From the NCBI GenBank assembly GCA_014529385.2, contig CM043942.1:27891469-27955468 (forward strand): a stretch of 64,000 nucleotides of DNA, written 5' to 3'. This document shows, piece by piece, positions 1 to 10,482 of this stretch (position 1 is its first letter; each line of letters begins with the position of its first letter). The position numbers and the translations under genes were made by a program. The notes below the pieces were generated by a model. It was not told where the DNA came from. It did not search any database and worked only from the letters and a program-made list of their open reading frames with translations. Source of the stretch: Adiantum capillus-veneris (taxonomy: Eukaryota > Streptophyta > Polypodiopsida > Polypodiales > Pteridaceae).

Positions 1-14
1 TTGGATAAGTCTAA

Positions 15-520
15 TTAGTTTTGATTGTTTATATTTTCTTTTGCTAAAGCATTAGGTTCATTTTGAGAATCTTTAACAAAAATCATGTACACAAAAATAG
101 AGCTCTTTATTGATCTATGGAAAGCTTGCTTATGTACAAGAGGTGTGGTACTACCCAACTCCTTAGCATCTATGTACGTATCTTTTTCCCTGAACCTAAA
201 GTATATTTGCCTTTCAGGGAATTTAACATTGGCAACCATGCAATCAAACCATTGTGCCCCTAGGATTACATCCTTGTGCTTGAGAGGAGAGATAAAGAAA
301 TCCTCCTTGTCCACATAGCTTTGGACATGGAGCCTCAATTTCCCAATTAAGGGAGTGAATGAGGTTTCTTGCCCCTTGACAGCACCATCGACAGGTAGGA
401 CATCTCCCATCTCATAGGTTTGGATGCCTAGCTTGGTGGCCAACTCTATGGATATGAAATTGTGAGTAGAACAGGGTCAAAGAGAATAAAAGCATCACGT
501 TATCTTACATTTCCCCAAGA
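15..520 (-). pseudogene. Ty3/gypsy retropepsin (protease) fragment, frameshifted
   Basis: Reading leftward, the 142-codon frame from 443 to 15 matches the second half of a plant Ty3/gypsy aspartic protease: an ELATKLGI-like segment, then a hydrophobic stretch ending in KDVILGAQWF, the usual D-x-(V/I)-LG-x-(Q/D)-W motif before the linker to reverse transcriptase. The active-site turn should lie just upstream, near 470-500. There the frame reads LFDP and then shifts into THNFIS, so the catalytic D-S/T-G triad is destroyed by a small indel and a substitution. It lies downstream of the gag remnant on the same strand, in the expected gag-PR order. The reverse transcriptase would continue beyond the left window edge. 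Family assignment is fairly secure; no function is expected. Confidence 0.7.
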
Positions 521-544
521 ATGGCATAGAGGAGATCCTTTGTG

Positions 545-1084
545 ATGAGCATCCTCTTCTTGAATTTTGACCAAGGTAGCTCTAGGAGGCTCATTACGTG
601 CATTCTTGTGGGGCCAAGCATGATAGGCATTCCCTTGCTCCTCGCACTTGAAACAACGGTTATCTTTTCAATAACGCTCTAGCTCTCCTCATGAGAGTTT
701 ATTTTTGCCTTTATAAGCCACCTTCTCCTTAGCTTTGTTGTTGTTGGCATTGCCTTTGGGAGACTTTTGAACATTGTCCTTCCCCTCAGGCTCGTTACGG
801 TCCTTGTTTTCCGTGGGCTTTAGATTTCTCTTAGCCCCTTGTTGGAAGTTGATTCGTGAAGCCACCATGGTATGGTGTATGACCGCAGATATGGTGCATG
901 ACCTTTGGGAGTTAACATACTCCGCCATATCCTCAATTAAATCCACCATATCCTCAATTAAATCCGCACAAAATTGTTGCTTTTGCTCTCCAAAATCCAT
1001 CTTTTTGAAGATAGTGGCTTTGAGGTGTAAATCCCAAAACTTGTCTACATATTTGTGAATAGATTCGTAGGGAGAGAGCTTCAA
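545..1084 (-). pseudogene. Ty3/gypsy gag remnant with degenerate zinc knuckle
   Basis: The frame from 1084 to 689 begins at SPYESIHKYVDKFWDLHLKA, typical of the retrotransposon gag domain that packages element RNA. It contains an in-frame duplication of LIEDM and ends in a Lys/Asn-rich tail. Continuing past a frame break, bases 545-690 encode a CCHC-type knuckle that starts CFKCEEQG but has Asn where the metal-binding His is expected and Trp where the last Cys is expected. Order and strand fit one element with the protease to its left and the primer site near 1749. The start is uncertain, because the frame was probably longer upstream. Confidence 0.65.
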
Positions 1085-1270
1085 GCTTCACCATTCGGTT
1101 ATAGGCTATTCAATTTGACCCCATATATTGTGGCTTGATGACTTCTACTTTTGGTGGGCTAACCACAAGGCCCTTCCACCTCAGTCGTGTGAGGGATCCA
1201 CAAAGCACACCTATGAATTTAGCCATGCAATGTACACACAAACAAACATACATATTCTTTCTTTTAGTAA

Positions 1271-1405
<135 letters not shown>

Positions 1406-1748
1406 CATATCTTTAGTAAGAGGATTGAAGGGACTAACTAGCTTGGAATTTAGTTATTAAGAGCTCATCCAGAAGCTATTGAAGAGATCTAAAATCTCAT
1501 GCATTCAAGAAATCCAAAACAAAAAATAATTTTATGAAAACCATTTCACTAATCAACATAATTATGTCAGTTTGGCACACATGAGTGTACATCACAATGA
1601 GTGACTAGTGAGAGTAAATGAAAAATGGAGACTAAATGTGATGCAACAAAGTTGATTCAATCATAATGGCAAGAGAAGAATGCCAATATAATCTAGCATA
1701 GAGAAATTCCTAGGACATAAGAGATTAGGAGATGCTAATCTCGTGCAA

Positions 1749-1760
1749 GCTTTGATACCA
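1749..1760 (-). other. Primer-binding site, initiator Met tRNA type
   Basis: On the minus strand the bases read TGGTATCAAAGC, one change from the usual TGGTATCAGAGC complementary to plant initiator methionine tRNA. It sits two bases inside a putative LTR end at 1763 and upstream of the minus-strand gag, as expected for minus-strand DNA priming. Confidence 0.6.
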
Positions 1761-1762
1761 TA

Positions 1763-2552
1763 TGATAGGTTTAGGGAGGGTAGATTAGAGAACCATTCAT
1801 GGCATTAGCATGGTAAATAACACTTGAGCATAGAAATGAAATAGGGAAAAATTTAAATAAAAACTTGATTGATTGATCGAACTAGAAGATTTGTACAAAG
1901 AGGCTCCTTATATAGAGCTAGTGTAGGCGTCTTATTTGGCATCATGCATGTCATCACATAGATGTCCGAAATCAACCAAGTTGCAAACTCCTGGGTGACT
2001 TGTCAAGACACATTAAGAGCCTCTTAACTATCTCTAGGTGAGTCCACACCCTTTATTTATGATCCCCATGGGTATCCACACCCCTTAGTTACTTTTTTCA
2101 CATGCTACCACATGGTTCTATGCCACCTATGCATCCTAGTAGGGCATAGGAGATACCCGCCAACATAGAACAAAGCCCGCAATTCCCAACACCAAGTATG
2201 GAAGCTTTGGCCGTGTAATTTGTGTCTTTCTCTTCCCCATTTTGTTTTTCGAGGAGCAATTTTAACATTAAATCTTGTAATGAGACACAAAATTTTACTT
2301 GAACTCTACCACAATTTTACTGATGTGAGAGTAACGCTTATATATGACAACAAAAATTTATGAGAAGTTTTTACCCTAGGTTTGAGATGTGGCAAAAACT
2401 TTGGAAGGCATCTTTGAGCTCATAAGTCCATATATAAAGATAACTTTTAAGAAAATATTAGACTACGTGTAAAACTATAGTTTACAAACTAGCTCAAACT
2501 TACACTTAATGTTGGTCTTTATGTAGGTGCCATAGAAACTTGACACCTATCA
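1763..2552 (-). repeat. Putative gypsy LTR
   Basis: This 790-bp segment starts TGATAGGT and ends ACCTATCA, an 8-bp perfect inverted terminus with the TG...CA ends of LTRs. On the minus strand a TATA-like CTATATAAGGAG lies at 1904-1915, about 150 bp before the LTR end facing the primer site, giving a plausible promoter and R-U5 layout. A second TATA-like run near 2430 and a TGGCGC sequence just past 2552 would also allow a plus-strand reading. No partner LTR is visible in the window, so the boundaries rest on the terminal motif and primer site only. Confidence 0.5.
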
Positions 2553-2801
2553 GTGGCGCTTATACTTTTTTTGCTTTGAAGGCCTTGGTTGAAGCAAGCT
2601 AAAGAAAAATAGAATTGGGTAGAGAGCATCACCATCAAAAAGGGGAAGAAGAAATTGAAAGTATGTGTGTATTCTTATACTATAGTGTCACACCAGCTGA
2701 GCACCAGCTCAACCTAGATATTTTGAGGGCATGTATCTTGCCAAGGGCATGGAAGATGATGATGAGGAGTAGTATATGAAATTCAACAAGAGCTTAGCGT
2801 G
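2553..2801. other. Old retroelement-like spacer cut by the copia insertion
   Basis: No intact gene is visible. It continues across the copia element into 8341-8455 and, across the CACTA element, into 15898 onward. The flanking duplications GCGTG/GTGTG and CAT/CAT place both elements as insertions into one older stretch, which ends in gypsy reverse-transcriptase remnants at 16.1-16.6 kb. Confidence 0.4.
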
Positions 2802-2888
2802 TGTTAGGAAATATGACGTAGCTAAATAGATATTTGAGTAGCTTACTTATGGAGAGAGATAATTTACATACACAAGAGATTAGAGATT

Positions 2889-2919
<31 letters not shown>

Positions 2920-3625
2920 GAGAGAGAGAGTACACACGATATACGTGGTTCACCCAATGTGGGCTACATCCACGGGAAAGCAGCCACTTAATGTCTTTAG
3001 TACTTCCAACAAGAAGTAGGTTACAAAGGGATTATACGGTATACCCTTAATAGAGCTCCCGCCTTGCTTCACTCTCACCACCTCACACTCACCTTATTGC
3101 ATCAACTTCACACTGTGAAATGTGTGTAGAAATGGCCTCCTTTTATAGGCCAAAAGTGCTGCCCTCTCTCATGAGAGGCAGCCATGTGTAGCTGCCCTTT
3201 TGTAGATAAGTCCAAATCGGACCCTCCAATCCGCACATGTGTGGCCGCCCTTGAAAAGACAAGTCCGCTTTTGAATTCAGCCACCAGCCACCCATTGAAT
3301 TCGGCCACCGGCCACCGGCCATTTACTTTCGACCACCACTGGCCACCGGCCAACTCGCCAACCGTTTGGTCGTTTTCCGACCACTTTTCAGCCGCCGCCG
3401 TCCGGTCATAATATTTCGGGGAAAAGAAATATTCCGACGAAGCCAGTCTTGAGCTTGGGCTCGAGACTGTCTGGGCGTGAAAATTTTGGTTTCCAGTGAG
3501 TGATTTTTATTTCCGACGAGTTATTTTCTCCACGCATGATGCCTTCTCCTCGTAATGGGGGCCTTACAAATGTGCGTTTTTAACACAAAAAATTATGAGG
3601 GGTAAATTAGGCTCCATACTTAACA
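2802..3625 (-). repeat. Copia 3' LTR (copy A)
   Basis: Starts TGTTAGG and ends CTTAACA. A TATAAAA box on the minus strand lies at 3141-3147. An (AG)n microsatellite of about 50 bp lies at 2885-2935, in the transcribed part. It is clearly similar to 7559-8340 and, inverted, to 53925-54755. Confidence 0.9.
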
Positions 3626-3636
3626 ATCTCCCACTT
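3626..3636 (-). other. Copia polypurine tract
   Basis: The minus strand reads AAGTGGGAGAT immediately before the 3' LTR start, the usual copia plus-strand DNA primer. The same tract with one change (AAGTGAGAGAT) precedes LTR copy C at 53914-53924. Confidence 0.85.
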
Positions 3637-3685
3637 GAAGACTCATCTCCAAACCAAACCTGTGACTGCTTTCCATCCTGGATTC

Positions 3686-5160
3686 TTATCCTTGAATGCT
3701 GATTGAAGATGAGCAAAAGCTCAACTTCTCCTTGTTGACGACCTTTGTAAACATGTCTGCAAGATTTTCACTTGTATGCACCTTTCCTAGCTTTAGCTGT
3801 CCCTCTTCCAAAAGAGTGCGTATGAAGTGATATCTGGCCTCAATGTGCTTTGTCCTTGAATGAAAGGCTGAGTTCTTCGCAAGATAGATAGCGCTTTGGC
3901 TATCACTGTACAAGACACAAATGTCTTGTTTGAATCCAAGCTCTTCTAAGAATCTATGAAGCCACATAATTTCTTTGCTTGCCTCCGTCATTGCTACATA
4001 CTCTACTTCCGTGGTAGAAAGTGAGACCACTTTCTGTAGCTTTGAAGCCCAACTCATTGCTGTGCCTCCAACTGTGAAGACATAGCCAGTAGTTCTCCTT
4101 CGAGTATCTTTGTCACCTGCCATATCTGCATCAGCATATCCTTGAAGAAAAATATTACTTTCTCCAAAATACAAAGCATTTGTTGTTGTCCCTTTTAGAT
4201 ACCTAAGTATCCACTTCACAACTTGCCAATGCTCTTTACCTGGGTTGTCCATGAACCTACTTACAACTCCCACTGCATGTGCAATGTCTGGCCTTGTCCA
4301 GACCATAGCATACATAAGAGAACCTACCACTACAGCATATGGAACTTTAGACATATAGGCTATCTCCTCTTGTGTCTTTGGACACATATCCTTGGTTAGT
4401 TTAAAGTGACCAGCCAAAGGTGTAGAACTATTTTTGCATTTTGCATTGTAAACCATTCTAGTACCTTCTTGATGTAATCCTCTTGAGATAGCTTTATTGC
4501 ATTCTTTGTCCCATCCCTTGATATCTTCATACCAAGTATCCTCTTTGCAGCATCTAAATATTTCATTGAAAAAGATTTAGACAGCTCCTCTTTTAGGTCT
4601 TTGATGTCCTGCATGTTAGCACTTGCAATCAGCATGTCATCAACATAAAACATTAGGATGATGAACTTCCCATCTTCCAAATTCCTCGTGTAGACGAAAT
4701 GATCTGAGTTTCATCTTTTGAATCCATGATCTAACATCCATTGATCAAACTTCAAGTACCATTGTCTTGATGCTTGCTTTAAACAATACAAGCTTTTCTC
4801 TAATATGCAAACCACTTTCTCCTTACCTTTTACTTCATACCCCTTTGGTTGAAGCATGTAAATTTCCTCCTCTAAGTCACCGTGAGGGAATGCCGTATTT
4901 TACATCCATTTGCTCAAGATTTAGATCATGAGTAGCCACAAGGCTTAAGACAAGTCTAATTGAGTTCACTTTTACAACATGAGAAAATATTTCATTGAAG
5001 TCTATACCTTTCTTTTGAGAAAACCCTCTTACCACAAGCCTAGAGTTGTACCTTTTCTTCCCATCTTCTTCTTCTTTCACCTTATACACCCATTTGATCT
5101 AAAATGCCCACTTACCTTTAGGCAACTCAACCAGCTTCCATGTTTGGTTGCAATGTAATG
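3686..5160 (-). pseudogene. Copia reverse transcriptase and RNase H, frameshifted
   Basis: The frame from 5089 opens in the RT domain (RLVVRGFSQKKGIDF) and runs to QMDVKYGIPS, where the first catalytic Asp is present but a frameshift follows. The frame from 4680 holds the intact YVDD box (MFYVDDMLIAS). After another frame change at about 4430, the frame 4456-3686 carries the RT C-terminus (RPDIAHAVGVVSRFM) and a full RNase H domain with catalytic candidates in [21 protein letters not shown] and YSDSQSAIYLAKN, then SRTKHIEARYHFIR. RNase H removes the RNA template during replication. At least three frame breaks occur between 5160 and 4430, so no complete RT can be made. The RNase H part is nearly identical to 17641-18067. 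Confidence 0.85.
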
Positions 5161-5497
5161 AGTCTATCTCCACTTGCATGCTCTTTGTCTATTCTTATGT
5201 GGATTTGTGTTGCATAGCTTCTTCGTATGATTCCGGCTCTCCAAAAAAATTGAGATAAAGAGATGGTTGAAGGAAGGAACAAACCTTTCTGAAGGTCTAC
5301 TTGATCTTGTAGATTTTCAGGGGAATAGGTTGAGGCTCGTCATTTAATTGACGTTGTTGCACATTATCACCGTTTGCAGTCCTTGAGTCTTCATCGTCCT
5401 TAAGCTCCATGTACTCTTCACCTGTTTCTTTTGTTTGTTTTCTTTCCAAGTAATATTTATACATATTTTGTTCGTTAAAAATTACATCCCTACTCCT

Positions 5498-6465
5498 TCA
5501 GATTTTACCATCTTCAGGATTCCATAGGTGATACCCAAAGTCACCTTCTCCATAGCCAATGAAGAAACCCTTTTTGGACTTTGCATCTAGCTTTGATCTT
5601 AGGATTCTATCTATGTGCATGAAAGCCTCACACCCAAACACTTTGAGAAATGCATAACTCACCGTTTTACATTTCCATGCCTCTCTGGAACTCCCCCATC
5701 CAATACCATTGAGGGTGACCGATTGATTAATTACAGACGTACTTACAGCTTCCACCAAAACTCAAGCGGTAGGCCTACATGTAGCGGCATGGTTCGTGCT
5801 CACTCCATGATCGTTCTATTCATCCTTTTGGAAATGCCATTTTGTTGAGGTGTCCTTGGGGTTGTTCTTTGCCTCCAAATGCCATTGCTAGCACAAAAGC
5901 TTTCAAAAGCATGGCTGCAATATTTGCCTCCATTGTCGGGTTTGAGACATTTAACCTTAGTACTTGTTTCATTCTCCACAAAGGCTTTCCACCTTTGAAA
6001 TATAGAAAACACATTGGATTTATTCTTCATTACATAAACCCATGTTTTCCTAGTCACATAATCTATGAATGTTACATAGAACAATGAGCCACCAAGTGAT
6101 GGTGCACTTGCAGGACCCCAAACGTCAGAATGAACCAATTCAAGTTTTTTATTTTTTCTTCCATTTTCAGATTTTTGAAATTTTACCCTCTTTTGCTTAC
6201 CATAAACACAATATTCACAGAACTCTAAGTCCACTTCTTTCAAACCTGGTAGAAGCTTCTTTGTTTGAAGAATTTTTATATGCCCAAGCCAGTAGTACCA
6301 CACCGCACTGTCGACTTTTGTAGTTGTTGCACAAGCTGAAGGTTGCATGCTAACAATACACAAGTAAAGTGTACCAACCTTTTCTCCCTTGGCAACCACC
6401 AAATATCCCTTTGAAATCTTCCACTGTTTGCTTTCGAACGCAATGTTGTGACCTTCATCGTCCAA
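5498..6465 (-). pseudogene. Copia integrase with catalytic Glu replaced by Lys
   Basis: The frame 6465-5800, continued by 5758-5498, encodes the zinc-binding N-terminus (YYWLGHIKI then CEYCVYGK) and the rve core. The first two catalytic acids are visible in HSDVWGP and LKPDNGGKY. The third, expected as E in an ERMN motif, is read as SKRMN, so the DDE triad reads D-D-K. The C-terminal part has the copia-type VFGCEAFMH and GYGEGDFGYHLW motifs. Integrase inserts element DNA; this copy should be inactive. The region 5090-5497 between integrase and RT is linker with multiple frame breaks. Confidence 0.85.
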
Positions 6466-7500
6466 TTATCCTGTAGAGATCAATTTTTTGCGAAGAGAAG
6501 GAACATGCCTAACATCTTTAAGCTTCCATTCATTTTCGTTAGCAGTTTTGAAACAAACTATACCTTTGCCGACAATTTCACAAGCTTCATCATCTCCCAA
6601 GTATACATACCCAAAATTATCTTTGGTGTAATCTTGGAAATGTTGCTTGTGTGGTGTTGCATGGAATGAAGCCCTGGAATCTACTATCCAGGAATTAGAC
6701 ACATTGTCTAATGAGAGAATTAGAGCATCTTGCTCTACTTTACCTGCCACATTAGCCTCCAATGTTGGCTTGTTGTCTTGAGACTCCGACTCCTTCTTCT
6801 TCTTGGACCAACAATCCTTCGTGACGTGGCCCTTCTTGTTCCGTCTTGAGCGATCACGACCCTTTTGGTTTTTGACCTTCTCCGTAGGCCTTCCTCTTGT
6901 TTCCACTGACAGTGCAACACTTGATGATTCTCCTATTCTTCTCCTTCGTATTTCCTCGCTTAGGAGAACACCCACAACATCATCAAGCTTAAGAGTATTT
7001 GTGCCAGAAATAGGATTACTTACAACCATCACAAGGCTGTCCCAACTATTTGATAGAAACAACAGTATAAGGAGAGCTCGCACTTCGTCATCGAAATTTA
7101 TTTTCACCGATCAAAGTTGACTTATGTTGGTATTAAAGTCATTTAGGTGTTTTGCAACTGAACCATTCTCTGCCATCTTTAGATTGAAAAAGCCTTCATG
7201 AGAGATACCTTATTAGATGCCGATGGTTTCTCGTAGAAGTCATCAAGTGACTTCATTAAGTCCTCCGTGGCCTTCATCTCCAAAACGTTGAAGGCCACCG
7301 TTGATGCCAAGCTTAACCAGATTTTTTCCAATGCCTTTTGATCAAGGACAATCCATGCTTCATCTGCCATCGTTGCGGGCTTCCGCCTAGTGGCAAATAG
7401 AGTTTTTTTTCTGGTAGAGATAGTTTTCAATTTGCATCTTCCAATGTTGGTACTTTTTGCCGTTGAACTTCTCGATCTTGAGCTTCCCTTCCTCCGCCAT
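6466..7500 (-). pseudogene. Copia gag and protease, frameshifted; protease active site altered
   Basis: An ATG at 7500-7498 starts a copia gag N-terminus (GKLKIEKFNG then YQHWKMQIENYL). The frame is lost in an A-run near 7405, resumes as 7430-7179, breaks again, and continues as 7107-6466. The zinc knuckle keeps GHVTKDCW but has lost the first two cysteines. The protease reads WIVDSRASFH where copia elements have D-S-G, so the active-site glycine is replaced by Arg. Gag forms the particle and protease matures the polyprotein; both are damaged. The 7501-7558 leader shows nothing further. Confidence 0.85.
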
Positions 7501-7558
7501 TACTCCCACTCAATTCAAGGAATCCTTTCCTTGAGATAATTTAGCTACAAGCAAACCT

Positions 7559-7643
7559 TGCTCTGGAAATATGATGCAGCTAAATAGATATTTGAGTAGC
7601 TTGCTTAATGGGGAGAGATAATTTACACACACAAGAGATTATG

Positions 7644-7695
<52 letters not shown>

Positions 7696-8340
7696 CACAA
7701 TATATGTGGTTCACCCAATGTGGGCTACATCCACGGGAAAGCAGCCATTTAATGGCTTTAGTACTTCAAACAAGAAGTAGGTTACAAAGGGATTATAGCC
7801 TGAATAGAGCGCCCGCCTTGCTTCACTCTCACCACCTCACACCCATCTTCTTGCATCAACTTCACACTGTGAAATGTGTGTAGAAATGGCCTCCTTTTAT
7901 AGGCCAAAAGGGGTGCCCTCTCTCATGAGAGGCAGCCATGTGTAACTGCCCTTGTGTAGATAAGTCAAAATTGGACCCTCCAATCCACCCATGTGTGGCC
8001 GCCCTTGAAAGGACAAGTCCGCTTTTGAATCTGGCCACTGGCCATTGACTTTCGACCCACAGCCATCGACCAACCGGCCAACCGGCCGGTCGTTTTCCGA
8101 CCACTTTCCGGATGCTGTCCGGCCATAATATTTCGGCAAAAAGAAACATTTCGGCGAAGCCAATCTCGAGGTTGGGCTCAAGATTGGAAGTGATAATTTT
8201 GGTTTTCGGCGAGTGATTTTTATTTCCAACGAGTGATTTTTCTTCACGCACGATGGCTTCTCCTCATAATGGGGGCCTTACAAATGTGCGTTTTTAACAC
8301 AAAAAATTACAAGGGGTAAATCAGGCTCCATACTTAACCA
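7559..8340 (-). repeat. Copia 5' LTR (copy B), outer junction deleted
   Basis: Matches copy A over most of its length, with a TATAAAA box at 7895-7901 and an (AG)n run of about 40 bp at 7652-7691. It ends in CTTAACCA. At the gag-proximal side, where a primer site and the LTR terminus TGTTAG should lie, the sequence reads GCTCTGGAAATATG. This is explained by a deletion of about 12 bp that removed most of the primer-binding site and the LTR terminus. Confidence 0.8.
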
Positions 8341-8509
8341 GTGTGGCTATTTCAATTCAAGATTATAGAGAATTTAAGAAGACAAGAGCACAATCTCAAC
8401 CTAAAAGGGAGCAAGACTTGTCTACTCTTGAGGAGGAATAGAATGATGCTGACATCACTACAAGAGGTACTTCACATTAGTGACACTCGTCGCAGTGAGA
8501 CGTTCAAAA

Positions 8510-8600
8510 GTGAAAACCCATGGTGCTGCTATGGGCGTTGCTATGAATGTTGCTAGTTTACTTGTAGCTTAACAACGCCCATAGCGATGCTGACAGGGGT
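8510..8600. repeat. CACTA left subterminal repeats
   Basis: Short direct and inverted units built on GGGCGTTGCTATGA and ACAACGCCCATAGCGATGCT. In CACTA elements such subterminal repeats bind the element protein that assembles the ends. Here they resemble the right-end block at 15645-15860. Confidence 0.65.
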
Positions 8601-8689
8601 TAAAAAATAACCAAAAGTGTCCAAAAACTCAGGTCTCAGATCTGAGTTTTCGAGGCTCAAGAAAGCAAAGGTAACCCGCGCTCTCCCTC

Positions 8690-8705
8690 TCTCTCTCTTT
8701 CTTCT

Positions 8706-8744
<39 letters not shown>

Positions 8745-8804
8745 AGGAGAGAAAGGAGAGCCAGGTATTATCTTTCCCTCTCCTCTCTCTCATGTTCCCT
8801 TCTC

Positions 8805-8863
<59 letters not shown>

Positions 8864-8981
8864 ATTGTGTTTTTGAGAGAGAGAGAGAGAGAGAGAGAGC
8901 ACATGCATAAACACAAAACACACACACACACACACACACACAGTATAAACAAAGAATGCATACACACACATTGAGAGAAGA

Positions 8982-9027
<46 letters not shown>

Positions 9028-9031
9028 AGAA
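8690..9031. repeat. Cluster of (TC)n, (AC)n and (AG)n microsatellites
   Basis: Alternating pure tracts: CT to about 8700, AC 8707-8737, CT 8810-8838, AC 8839-8864, AG 8875-8899, AC 8919-8941, AG 8988-9023. All apparent reading frames here are low complexity. Confidence 0.9.
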
Positions 9032-9051
9032 GAAGACGAACATAGTTTTAA

Positions 9052-9172
9052 CGTCGTAGGAAACTATCCCAAGAGACCTTAAAGATCTAGTCGACGAGGA
9101 GTGAACTCAAGACCTGTTAATCAAGAGGGAAATGGCATAACCAATCTACCACACTAGGGTGATAGAAAGGTT
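9052..9172 (-). repeat. tRNA-like (possible SINE) segment
   Basis: On the minus strand TGGTAGATTGG (9141-9151) fits a pol III A box and GGTCTTGAGTTCAC (9101-9114) resembles a B box, with tRNA-like spacing of about 26 bp between them. The intervening stretch does not fold into a convincing anticodon arm by eye. It may be a tRNA-derived SINE head or coincidence. Confidence 0.3.
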
Positions 9173-9219
9173 ATACCATTTTCCTCTTTTTATTGGCGCG
9201 CACACACACCCACACACAC

Positions 9220-9390
9220 ACATTAGATTACATTAGATTAGATTAAATTTAGATTTACATTAGATTAGATTAAATTTAGGTTTATTTTGAGTTTAAGATA
9301 ATATTAGATCTAGATTTATGTTCGATGGACCATGCGGACCAGCAATTATGTTAGATCTAGATTTAGATTTATGTTAGATCTAGATTTATG
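9220..9390. repeat. Imperfect TTAGAT-type repeat
   Basis: Repeated units of ATTAGATT, AAATTTAGATTTA and GTTAGATCTAGATTTATG. The units do not match the plant telomere repeat TTTAGGG. Confidence 0.7.
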
Positions 9391-9420
9391 TTCAATGGAC
9401 CATACACATACCTCATCAAT

Positions 9421-9895
9421 CGTATGTCCGATGAGATCGTTATGACCCTTGAGGGGAAGCAGGTGATGGGCCGCATACGAGAGTTGTATAGACAGGTTTC
9501 CTGACACACTGTAGTCTGTCATGGTCTCTTGGAGGGCCTAGGATAAAGCCTCCAAGGATTATCTTATTGCTACGCTGCATCAGGAGTTTCGAGTTCCCTC
9601 TCTGGAGAATACATTTGACGATGCTTGGATGAAGAGATGCATGCGTGAATACATGAAACATTGAAGGTTAGATACACAGATGCCATACCTGACTGGCTTG
9701 AAAGAGAGGAGTGGAGGGGTATCAGGGAAGAGAGGATGACCAATCTAGACAGGTGGTGGCAGGAGAGGGACGCAACAAGAGTTCGCATCAAGACGGGATT
9801 ATCCCATCACTTGGGGAGTGGCCACTGGGCCATCTTCGAGGATAATTTTGTCCCATCACCTGGGTCATGGATCGACAGGGTGGAGAGGTGAGATT
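9421..9895 (+). pseudogene. Transposase_24-like fragment (first copy in the CACTA element)
   Basis: In shifting plus-strand frames this matches the gene at 14430-14900: LEGKQVMGRIRELYRQV corresponds to DEGKKVIWCMRDLCSQV, HQEFRVPSLENTFDD to HDEFRVPTRNDRFNE, and ATRVRIKTGLSHHLGSGHW to ASRVRVEAGSSHHLGSDRW. The last block is the conserved end of the plant Ptta/En/Spm family (PF03004-like). Stops after YRQVS and frameshifts near 9660 show it is dead. It stops being similar after EDNF at about 9854, where the other copy has an intron donor. It is a diverged duplicate inside one transposon. Confidence 0.65.
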
Positions 9896-10355
9896 ATTAA
9901 ACTCTTGCATTGAAGTATTTGTATATGTGAGGCCCATTCACATCTACGCAGCTAGTAGACCCATTGGTATGTCTTTTACCCTTCAATGGAGCGAATCACC
10001 ACATGTTCAATTAGGTTAGATTTAAGATTAGATTTTGGATTGAGTTTTTATATTAGAGTCTACCTTCAAGATTAAGGTAAAAAAATTAGAGTTAGACAAA
10101 CGATGAAAAGATCTACTGTGAAAAGTTGTTAAGATGCTGTGACATGTTACAGCTACAGAAGAGGAAAAGGGGTTTTGTCCACTACATGCACTATCATGTA
10201 GACATGGGTGTGTAGATTTCTTGTACCCACAAATATAGGCATTGAACAATAAAGACGAGACTATAACCCGGCGGTTTTGATCTTCGTGCACCTCTAGACC
10301 GAGGGGTGCGGAGATTGGACATGACTAGAGAATGTGAGGTAGTTTACAGTGTGAA

Positions 10356-10420
<65 letters not shown>

Positions 10421-10482
10421 GACAAAGAATGCCAATAGAAGACTAAATTTGTTGTCCAAGTTAAAAAAAAATTACCCTCATC
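9896..10482. other. CACTA internal non-coding region with (AG)n tract
   Basis: No gene is recognised. A pure (AG)n microsatellite of about 57 bp occupies 10361-10417, about 65 bp before the first transposase exon, a possible GA-rich promoter or leader element. Confidence 0.6.

Larger units (their letters stand above)
2802..8340 (-). mobile_element. Ty1/copia LTR retrotransposon, Tork/Tnt1-like, non-autonomous by mutation
   Basis: A 5.5-kb element on the minus strand: 5' LTR at 7559-8340, gag, protease, integrase, reverse transcriptase and RNase H leftward, polypurine tract at 3626-3636 and 3' LTR at 2802-3625. The integrase-before-RT order is diagnostic of copia. The spacing and wording of protease (WIVDSRASFHATP), integrase (HSDVWGP) and RNase H (DADMAGDKD) match the Tnt1/Tork lineage. 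Flanking pentamers GCGTG (2797-2801) and GTGTG (8341-8345) look like a 5-bp target duplication with one C-to-T change. Frameshifts plus lost catalytic residues mean it cannot encode its own proteins. Confidence 0.9.

Noticed and set aside
9220-9390. Interstitial telomere repeat
   Set aside because: Units are TTAGAT and ATTTAGATTTA; TTTAGGG does not occur in tandem.
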